From a virus: a DNA stretch of 30,443 bases. This document shows, in pieces, positions 13,083-22,400 of the stretch. The position numbers and the translations under genes were made by a program. The notes beneath the pieces are model-generated. The model did no database searches, was not told the DNA's origin, and worked only from the letters and a program-made list of their open reading frames with translations. Every line of letters begins with the position of its first letter. Positions within the stretch are counted from its first letter, which is position 1. The stretch spans positions 1 to 30,443 of IMG/VR virus record IMGVR_UViG_3300020418_000025; one strand, written 5' to 3'.

Positions 13083-13983
13083 TATTAATTAAATGTTTGT
13101 AAGGTAATCCATGTGCCATCTCTGTTATTGTCCACTGTGTGTATGCAATATCATTAAATAATTGTTGACGATCTTCCATCTTTGGATCTTCTACATCTTC
13201 AATGGAATGGGATGATATTGGATAAGCAAAGTTAAGATTACTAGGTGTAATAACAGGGATACCAGCAAGGAGACTATCCACAGCCCCTCCACTTGTAAAC
13301 GAAACTGTAGCCCAACAATCTTCCAAATCCATCGCAATCGGATTTTTATGTCCGAACACCATGCTGACATCTTTTTGTTTTTCCACAAACTCTTCAAATT
13401 TAGATAGGTCATAAGATGATATTAACGGATGCATACGAACTCTAACAGGCCTGTCAGATATTTTTTTACATTTAACTATCTCATCCTGTAACCATTTAAG
13501 TATGTCAACATTAGCTGTTGCCGCATCTCCAGGCAACTGCATAAGAAACATTATATGTTTACCATCTTTTCTCCAATCTTTTATGTCTAAACCAAGATCG
13601 GTTCGTAGGATACCCCATCTATCTTTGTCAGATTTTTTATTATTAAAATAACCAAGGGTATCCATGTAGTGACCCTTACCAACTCTATAATATCTATGAT
13701 CTTCTGTTATAGTTCGTCCAAGCAATGGTGTTTCAATTACAAGCAAGTCACCTTTATGTTTAGTAACCACATCTTTTTTTAATAAGTGATGTTTTGTGTG
13801 TCTATCTTTCCACGATCCAAATATAACGGCTATATCACAATCCATATATTTAGTTGAGTTAGATAAGAACACAAGGTTATCTGTTGTCTCTCTAATACCA
13901 TGAGTCATAGCTGTCAGTGTATTAATATGTGGCTGATGCACAGCTGAATTTAAAAATACTCCTACTACTTTACGGGATGTCAT
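13075..13983 (-). CDS. GT-B-like glycosyltransferase, capsule-polysaccharide type
   Basis: 302 residues. The C-terminal half carries VRMHPLISSYDLSKFEEFV and then the donor-binding-like segment WATVSFTSGGAVDSLLAGIP followed by VITPSN. This resembles KpsS/KpsC-type capsule polysaccharide transferases and related GT-B proteins, in which a Ser/Thr-Gly turn precedes a helix and an A-G-I-P-V strand. The N-terminal half has Rossmann-like alternation (VVGVFLNSAV, DIAVIFGSW). The substrate is unknown. It overlaps the fused glycosyltransferase gene by 14 bases and forms a three-gene glycan module with it and the DxD-type gene upstream. Confidence 0.7.
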   Translation of the reverse strand: MTSRKVVGVFLNSAVHQPHINTLTAMTHGIRETTDNLVFLSNSTKYMDCDIAVIFGSWKDRHTKHHLLKKDVVTKHKGDLLVIETPLLGRTITEDHRYYRVGKGHYMDTLGYFNNKKSDKDRWGILRTDLGLDIKDWRKDGKHIMFLMQLPGDAATANVDILKWLQDEIVKCKKISDRPVRVRMHPLISSYDLSKFEEFVEKQKDVSMVFGHKNPIAMDLEDCWATVSFTSGGAVDSLLAGIPVITPSNLNFAYPISSHSIEDVEDPKMEDRQQLFNDIAYTQWTITEMAHGLPYKHLINND

Positions 13984-15601
13984 CGAAGATCTCCTTGTAT
14001 GTTGTTTTCTCTATCTTATCTTTTAACCCATCGTCCCATAATGCCTTGACCAAACCATCACCATGAACGTGAATATCAAGATCTATTTCTTCTCTTTGCA
14101 TAAGCTTTTCAAAGTCTTGAGCTTGAGCCAGTAATTCACCTGTTGTCCAGTATGGCTTGTTGTCTTCACCAACCGATACCTTCAACCATTTCTTACGACC
14201 GTCTTCAGCTAACTCATCCTTGTTTTCTGGTTCACCTTCAATGCACGAATCAAAACCATATAGATGCATTGTCCTGAACCCAAGTGTATGTAACAAACCT
14301 ATTGACCTCATACCAGCACACGTGCCGCCGGTAATAAGCAGTCTATCTTTAAAAAAGTCCCATCCTTCTATTGCATTACAATAAGCATCCCAAGCTACAA
14401 CCTTTGCTTTCTTATCAAGTAGGTGTGTAACCACATCAGGATTAGACATAGTTGCTACCCAATACATTACTCGTGGATGTGGCTCAGCTAACAATTCTTT
14501 ACGTACATAACCATGTGTAGATTTTTCATTGAAGGGTCTTGGATCTAAAATTGTACATGCCCACGGTTGAATATTATTTTCAAGAAGTGTATTGTGACTG
14601 TGCTTAACACACACAATCCTAACCCCTCTGTTCTGTAGTTGTTGTATTTCTCTAAAACTTTTTTTAAGAGATGGACCAGCCGATACAATAGCTACCTCTT
14701 CATCATTCCACTGACATCGTTTAGTTATAGCCATAGGCATACGTTTGGCATTTGTAAGTATATTCATACGAATATCTTCAATAGGCATACAGTCCTGTGG
14801 TGTTACCACTATAGGTTTTTTATTTGAATCTTCTGTTTTCTTTGCTTTGACTTTTGTGTTTGGTGCTTCTTGGTTAGCTTGTTCTTGTTTAAATTTTAAC
14901 AAACCTTTATTGTGATACATGTACCTAACAAGTGGCGATGCTTCAAATGCATTGAGATCAGCACAGTATGGTGATAGGTTATTAACTTGTAAGCCGTGTG
15001 CTTGATGTAGATTCATGATTCTAGTAAACACAAAAGCATCGTGCCATTCTTTATAATTATAAATTTCACCAGAGTCCCACACTCCAAATAAATCTGCAAA
15101 CAAAGCTTTATTAAGTTCTGTCATCTGCATCATAACAAAACCAGCTTCTATATAATTTACTGCCTCACGTCCAAGCACGGCTATATCTTTATCTTTAGGC
15201 ATCCACTCTTCAAGTTTAGCTTTTGGTATGTCGTTGTATGTTACGGTATCAGCATCAATCCATATACCCACATCACACTTTGGTGGATTTTTTACAAAGA
15301 ACTCATATTCAGTGTAGACTTTGTATGCCCATCGTTTAACATCTGTTCTCCAGTTTGGTGTATCCTTTGGGCTTTTGTACCTTTTAAAAAACTCGCACAG
15401 TTCTTGAGAAGCACCCATTAGATCTATGAACTCTACTCTTTTGGGATCGTACGATTGAAGACCACGTTCAGGCCAATCGTTGTAATAAGCATAGAGTTTC
15501 GTGTCTTCAGGCCAGTGTTTAATAAAACTTTCTATACAATCTTTGGCATAAAGATTCCAGTGATCGCCTCGGAACGATGTTACAAGTGAAAATGTAGGCA
15601 T
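13970..15601 (-). CDS. fusion of GT-A glycosyltransferase and DUF115/MptE-like domain
   Basis: 543 residues in two parts. Residues 1-230 look like a GT-A glycosyltransferase: an FSLVTSFRGDHW start, WAYKVY, and the metal-binding DxD at Asp116 and Asp118 (IWIDADTV). Residues 232-295 are a Lys/Glu-rich linker. From about 301 the protein matches the DUF115/6-hydroxymethylpterin pyrophosphokinase MptE-like group: VAIVSAGPSLKKS, VRIVCVKHSHNTLLENNI, CTILDPRP, LLITGGTCAGMRSIGLLHTL and MHLYGFDSC. That domain also occurs in Maf-type flagellin glycosylation proteins. The fusion suggests surface glycosylation. Overlaps both neighbours. Confidence 0.8.
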   Translation of the reverse strand: MPTFSLVTSFRGDHWNLYAKDCIESFIKHWPEDTKLYAYYNDWPERGLQSYDPKRVEFIDLMGASQELCEFFKRYKSPKDTPNWRTDVKRWAYKVYTEYEFFVKNPPKCDVGIWIDADTVTYNDIPKAKLEEWMPKDKDIAVLGREAVNYIEAGFVMMQMTELNKALFADLFGVWDSGEIYNYKEWHDAFVFTRIMNLHQAHGLQVNNLSPYCADLNAFEASPLVRYMYHNKGLLKFKQEQANQEAPNTKVKAKKTEDSNKKPIVVTPQDCMPIEDIRMNILTNAKRMPMAITKRCQWNDEEVAIVSAGPSLKKSFREIQQLQNRGVRIVCVKHSHNTLLENNIQPWACTILDPRPFNEKSTHGYVRKELLAEPHPRVMYWVATMSNPDVVTHLLDKKAKVVAWDAYCNAIEGWDFFKDRLLITGGTCAGMRSIGLLHTLGFRTMHLYGFDSCIEGEPENKDELAEDGRKKWLKVSVGEDNKPYWTTGELLAQAQDFEKLMQREEIDLDIHVHGDGLVKALWDDGLKDKIEKTTYKEIFDDIP

Positions 15602-16368
15602 TTCATGTCCTTTAATGTTGATCCATCTTGATAATCCATGTGAGCCTTTTCAGCAAACCACTTATCTGAAAACTCACAATCACCATAACCTTTCATCCAG
15701 GGTCCACCTAAAGAAAAGTGAACAGCTGATGGTTTGAGTGGAGTGTTCTCTTCCATTATGCCTGGAACATAATTCCATTTTGGGTTTATTTCTCCAACAC
15801 TACTAGGTCCCCGTGATAACCACGCAAACTGATGAAGATCAAGACCTTTCATTTCGTTAACGGCACCTTTTGTTAGTTTCCTATTAGCTTTGTGGTTCAT
15901 ATTAAATGCCATGAGAGACGACCACAATTTACAATTATATTTTGTTTGTATTTTATTATCCATTTTCATACTATTATCAGGCACATAATTAAATTTAACT
16001 GCCATGACAGGATAGTCATCATCAAGTTCGTCAAGTAAATTTTTTACATCATCAAGCCATAAGAAATCACAATCACAAAAAATTACCCATCCTTTTACTT
16101 TGTTACGTCTTGCTAGTTCTGGTATAAGAAAACGAGTATGGCTGAACTCTGTAGAAAAAGGGGCATTGTCTAACACATCCCAGTGTTGACCGTTCTTATC
16201 TATCCGCCACTCTCTATCAAACAAATTAAAACCCCGTAACGAATTATGCATCAAGGGTGTTACAGCTACAGGTATAGATGAACGTCTAACAAGTGAATGT
16301 TCACATACTTGATAAGCATCTATTTCTCTTGAGTCCCAACCGATCGCCACATGAATGTCTTTTACCAT
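15580..16368 (-). CDS. GT-A (GT8-like) glycosyltransferase
   Basis: 262 residues. HVAIGWDSREIDAYQVCEHS at the start is typical of GT8-like phage and bacterial transferases. VIFCDCDFLWL gives the DxD metal site at Asp99 and Asp101, and VHFSLGGPWMKGY near the C-terminus supplies the late His-Gly pair that coordinates the metal in this family. Acceptor unknown. ATG 16368 is clear and the gene overlaps the fusion gene by 22 bases. It is separated from the giant structural gene by only 35 bases. Confidence 0.85.
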   Translation of the reverse strand: MVKDIHVAIGWDSREIDAYQVCEHSLVRRSSIPVAVTPLMHNSLRGFNLFDREWRIDKNGQHWDVLDNAPFSTEFSHTRFLIPELARRNKVKGWVIFCDCDFLWLDDVKNLLDELDDDYPVMAVKFNYVPDNSMKMDNKIQTKYNCKLWSSLMAFNMNHKANRKLTKGAVNEMKGLDLHQFAWLSRGPSSVGEINPKWNYVPGIMEENTPLKPSAVHFSLGGPWMKGYGDCEFSDKWFAEKAHMDYQDGSTLKDMKCLHFHL

Positions 16369-16403
16369 GGGTATAATATATGTACTATTATTGTTCTATT
16401 CTG

Positions 16404-19400
16404 TCAATCTGAAAAATACAACTTTCTCATTTCCATACTTTTAGCTCGATCTAGCTTTGGAGTGTATCTTAATGAAGCCTCACTGTTTATTCCAGCTATT
16501 TGTATAGCAAATCTATTTTTTAAAGTTTCAGGCTGAATAATGACAACTTCTTCTGGCGGTCTTCCTTTATTGTATTCAGCTAACTCTCTCACTAATTCTT
16601 CAAACTCTTCTTGATATTTTTGGGACTCAGCCATATCTCCAGAAATTCGAGACCTATAAGATTTAGCTAACTTATCAGTCATCCTTCTAGTAAATGACTC
16701 TCTTAAACCTTTATCTCTAGTACCTAAATATCTTTTTGCTCTTACCAATTCTCTTTCTTTTGCAACTTTAGACGGAGTAAAACCTATAGCTTTAAATCCA
16801 ACGTCGATTGGGGTTAAATCTTCAGGAGCCACGATCGTTCTTCCTGTCCCTGCCTTAACACCCTCTGAAACATAATAAAAAGAATCAATAAAATTTCTTA
16901 TTCCTAGTGGGGCTAAATTAAAAGCAGCTCGGACAGGCTTATCATTTTTTATATCGTCTTTAATATTTGTAATAGTGTCACCAACTAAAGATCCAAATGG
17001 TCCTAACAACCAAGACAATTCGTTATTAAGAACATCAATACCTAAAGGATTTCCAAAAGCTGCACGTTGACTTAAATCTACTCCCATTTGACGAGGCAGT
17101 CCTCTTAATAAAGTGTCGGTCATACCGGTGCCAATAGACTCTTGTAGTAATTCTCTAAAAACTATTTCTACATCAATCTCTCTATCTGTAAAAAATTTAG
17201 AAATTCTTTTAAACATTTCTCTAAAAGTATCTGCAAATGGTAAACCCAATAACCCACCAAACATAACTACTGTTCCTAATGTTCCGAGCATTATATTCAT
17301 AGCTAATTTTCTTGTGAGAGGATCAGCTTCTTTGCTCAAAGCAGTGCCTCCAAGTATAAATATCCTTTCAATATACTGACCAACAAATGTTAAAAACTGT
17401 GTAGTTAAAACACCAACAGGTCCAAAAAATCCTGTAGCCCTAGCAATAGTCGGCCTGTTTTCTTTACCCATCAAAAACTGTGTATCAAACACCATCATCT
17501 CTCCGGCCATTTCTTTGGTGACGTTTTCAACATTTTTATATTTAGTGCCTTGCTTATGAATGTCCAAATTTTTTCTAAATCTAGGACTGTCTCTGTGCAA
17601 CCTATAACCAGCTAATGCTGTAGAAATTCTATTTAATTGTTCAACTCCTCCAAATAAAGCACCAGCCCAGTTAACTGTATTCCTAAAAGCTTTTATTGCT
17701 GGAGCACCAAAACCACTTCGAGACAACTGACTTTCCATTTCAATATCAAAACGAGCACCCGCATCTATGTTTCTAATTGGTGTAACTATACCTTTAGCAA
17801 ACAAACCACGTAAATATTCTTTTTCATCAGCTGTTAAAAAATCAGCATCTTTTATTTTGTCTGGATTGTAAAAATATTCATCTACATCTTTTACTTTACT
17901 TAATTTAAAAGCATCTGCCGAAGCTTTTATTAAAGCTTTTACACCTCTGACCCCATCTAATGTAGCCAATGTAGGGGCCGTAACCTGTGGTATTTGTGTT
18001 AAATTTAAAAGAGCTGATGACGGGTTAAACCCTAAATAACTGGTAAATGAAATAGCTTTTAATAATCTTAATTCATCTGACGGACTTCTCACATAATCAA
18101 CCTGTTCTTTCATGTACTCTATAAACTGTTTTGATATTTGTTTTGTATTAGCCACAGATTCTAAGTAACTTAGTGTACCGTTAATTGCAGGAGCTGACTG
18201 AACAGAAGCAGCAAAGGTTGACCCTGATTGTAAATACTGTAGTAAAGCTTCTCTATGATATGTTTGTTGATTTCTTGCATTAATAAAACCTGTAATATTT
18301 TCATCAGCCCTAGTTCTAACAAATCTTAAAAATCCTTTTTCAGTTGTCTTTTTTTTCATGTTTGATATTATTCCCGACAATTCAGATTGCAGTTCTGGAT
18401 TAGTTGAATAATATTCCACTTGCTCCATTATAGATAACTCTTTTAAAAATTCTTGTTTTGCGGTTTGTCCAGATTTTTTATCATCTTTAATTAAAGTTAA
18501 TTGTTTTATAGAAAAACCTTGGGCTTCTGGAAATTTTCTTTGAAGCTGTTCTAAAAGTTGTTTTCTTTTTTCTTTATCAATAGCTGGTCCTCGTTTTTTT
18601 TTCTGCCGAAGTAAAACTTCTTTAGTTTTTCGTGTAACTTTTTTTACTACTGAATCAGGAATTGCTTCAAAATGAATTGTTTTACCATCTTGATCTTTTA
18701 CAATAAAACCCTCAGCTCCAGCTCTAGTTCTTGGAAAGTATCCCGGATGTCTTTCGGTGCTTGCCTGTGTTAGAAGATCAATACCATGTTGTCTTAATCT
18801 GGCTTCTTCTTCTTTACCTTCTCTACGTTTCTCAGCTTGTTGTCTACGTAACTCAGCTATTATTTCTGAATGAGAAAAATTGTTACCCGGATATTTTATA
18901 TCAAGAGAAGCTAAGAAAGCTACCATTGTTTGTTCATAAATTCCGTCTAATGATTCTCTTACACCCTCATATATACTTGCTTCTTCTGGAGTTAAAGTTA
19001 GTTGTTGTTCAAAGTTTATTCCTGAGTCTTCACGACCAGGTATTGGAGGTACACCATCTAACGTCATGCTTCCGTCTTGATTTTTACGAGGTAAAGTTCC
19101 TTGGTAATAATCAGTTACTTCTAGGACTTGAGCAATCTTTTTATAACTTTCAGATCGTGGATCTAATTTTAAAAACGGTTTAGCAAACTTTAAAGCTCTG
19201 TCTTCAATGCTACTAGCTAGCTGTCTTTGACTTTCAAGAGATGACCACAAGATACCAAAAGTATCAGGATATTTTTCAGCTAAAGTTGAGGGGTGTACAA
19301 TATTTCTTTCTATTATAGTTAACTCTTGAAGTTGGTCAGCTAATTCATTTAAAGTTGCATCATCTAAATTCTTAGGATCTTCTAGTCTTTTTACTTTTTC

Positions 19401-22400
19401 TTCAAATTTAAATACCTCTCTCATTAATTTTCTACCCATGTCTACATCAGCTTCTGGTGTTGAGTAACTATGAGAGTGAGCAAACAAAGGATTAGTTATA
19501 TTGTACGGTCTGTCCTTATATATCTCTATCAATTCTTTATCAGTCTTAGCATATTTACCGTACAGAAAATCATCATAAATAGATTCAAAACTATAAAACC
19601 CTTTACCTGTAAACCAGTTTTGTATTTTTTTAAAGAACTCGACGACCTTATCAAATAATTTATTCAACGGACTTTTCGTGTCCATTTTTTGTTTAGCTAT
19701 TTCTTTTAAAAATTTGTAAGCTTCTAACCCATAGGCTCGTGTTTCTTTTGAGTTTTCAAATAAAACATTCTCATCTAACTTTTGGATAGTGGGGTGAGCT
19801 AATCGTTTAGCCTCACGTATTAAGTCTTTTATATTTTCAGTTTGAGTATCTAAGAATTTTATTTCAGGTTGGCTAATCAAACCAATTTCTTCAGCTATGT
19901 GAAATGATTCATGAATAGTAGTATAATCAGCATTACCAAAACCCAAAGCAACTTGAGCCATGTCACCAAAAGTTACACCTCTGACATAGTAACCCGTTTC
20001 ATCAACTCTACCTACTCCAATAACTTCATCAGTTTTTAAGCCCGTAGGAATAAACTGTATTAGTTTATCTGTTCCTAAAAGTTTACGAGTTATGTCTTGA
20101 AGCTCGGTAACAGATTTTTCTATGCGAAGTTTAGCTCCCGGTTTAGCTTCAATTCTAGCTTTTAATTTTGTTAGTGTTTGACCAGTAGCTTTGTTAACAA
20201 TCTGATCTTTTTCAAAACTTTTAAATAATTTATTAACGAGTCTAGTTGCAACCTTTAATTCATTTCCTTCAGGATATACAGTTCGTCCAGCATAAATGCT
20301 TTCATCAAAACCTAACTTGTTTGACATAACTCTTTCTAATAGACGAGCAAAAGATTCAGTCGGTTGTCCATAATACATGTCAGGTGGTTTTATAGCTACA
20401 TCTTGTTTTAAAGATCGTTTATAAAAATCTGATTCCATTATAAATGAATGTAAACTTTCCCAAGCTACTCTGGCATTTTCATTTAAAGTTGATCTAGGTT
20501 TCCACGTTCCGTGAGTTATATATTCTTTGCCGTACATACCAAGTAAATCTATTTGATTAAACAACCAAGGTGATTTTATTTTTGCTGCTTTTGCAGCTTT
20601 AGTTGAAGCCTCCTTGAAATAATCAAAACCTCCAGTTTTTCCAAAATTAACTCCAAGATAATTATCTAAAGCATGTCCAAGTTCATGAACTACTGTCGCC
20701 TCACTAAGTTTTGAAGACACAATACGAGGATCATATTTACCGGCTCTTAATTTTTTGCTGGCTCTATTATACCAACCAATAGTTCCAAGATCACTTGGTT
20801 GAGAAATTGATATAGAAACTTCACCACCCATACTTAAAGCTGTATATTGATCTTTTTTTAAGCCAAATCCTTTAGCTATTTTTTCTAGTAATTTAATTAC
20901 TTCTTCTTCAGACATTACGTTTGAATTAACTTCAGCATATTTAAACCCAAACATTTCTTCTAATTTTTTAGATTCAGGATAATTACCAAATCCTTTATCA
21001 CCCTTACCTTCTTGTGCTGTTAACATTTGAGTAATTATTTCATCATTTATTTTTTCAGCTTTATCTGTTAATTTCTTTTTATCTTCAATTAATGAAGATA
21101 GTGAAGCCTCTCCTTCTTGAGACCCATATAATTTACCTTCTATAATTTCAAATGTCTTCCCATCAGAACCACCTCGATTAGCTAAAAATACGTAACGAGA
21201 ATCTTGAGAATCAAAAGGAATATCAAACACTTCAGCAATTTTAAAGTTAGCTTTATCTAAAGCATTACGTTGTTCAGCAGGAGGTCTAGTAAAAACTAAC
21301 TTGCCGATTTGATTAGAAACTTTACTTGTAGATCCCTTTGGTAATAAAAGATCAGGTGTTGGTTTAAAAACTTGTGTTATTGGTTTTCCTATAACAGTGT
21401 TACCTTGTTTATCTAAAATTAAATCAGTTAGGTTTACAGGAATATCTCTTATTTTTCCTCCTATTCTTCTTGTTGCAAACCCATCATCAATTTCATCTTG
21501 AGTGACATCAATTCTATCTTTGCCTATTTTTATAACTGTTTGAAGTGTATCACTTCTAACTCTAGTCATTTGTTGTTTTGTATCAGGAGTGATTACGGAT
21601 TCTTGTGGTTTCATATTTAACCGTTGCACATCTTCTAATATTTGTGCTTGGTCTTTAGCCGGAGCTTGTTGAAATGTTGGATCATTTAACAACTCCATAA
21701 GTGATTTACCTTTAGCTGTATCTCGTATATATGTTTGATCTTTAATTTTATCAAAAGCATTTTTCAGACCTGTATTCATATATTTTTTTTGAATTTGGCT
21801 TTTAGCTACTTCAAGTATTCTTTCACGAGGAGCTGTGTTTAATAGTTGTAAGTTCGTTTCAGAGGGGTCAATGTTCTTAAAATAATTTTTAGCCCCGTCA
21901 AAAGTTAATGATTCTGTAGAATAAATAGAAAAGTTTTTACCTGTTCTTAATTTAGCTTTATCTATAGCTTTACCTTTTTCTAAAAAATCAACACTGACCG
22001 TTTCGACAATATCTCTGTTACGAAGTGTTAAAAGTTTTTCTTTTAAAGTTTGTTCGGCTTCTTTTGTTGTAAGACCTAACTGACGACTAATATCTTTAAC
22101 TGTAAATTCCTCACCAGACTTTTGGGCAATAGCATTAAAAATATTTTGATCTTGTAAAGAGTCTTTTTCTTTAATTTGTGTTCTAGCTTTTTGACGTATC
22201 TCTTCAAAAATTTTTTTCTGTCTTAACCTATCTTTATTAGCCTCCCTAATTAAATCAGGAGAAGATAAATTAGCCGCCTCTGCAAATTTATTCTTTGGAG
22301 TTATAGCACCTATTTCTTCTTTTTTTTGGCCTGGTATAGTATCAAAAGAATTTGTTAAGACATATTGAGCTTCTTCAGCATCTTGAACAGGCAGCCCTAA

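Noticed and set aside
18731-19183. 150-aa plus-strand ORF inside the giant gene
   Set aside because: It is antisense to a strongly supported 2545-codon frame, and its Leu/Val-rich sequence is typical of a mirror frame.
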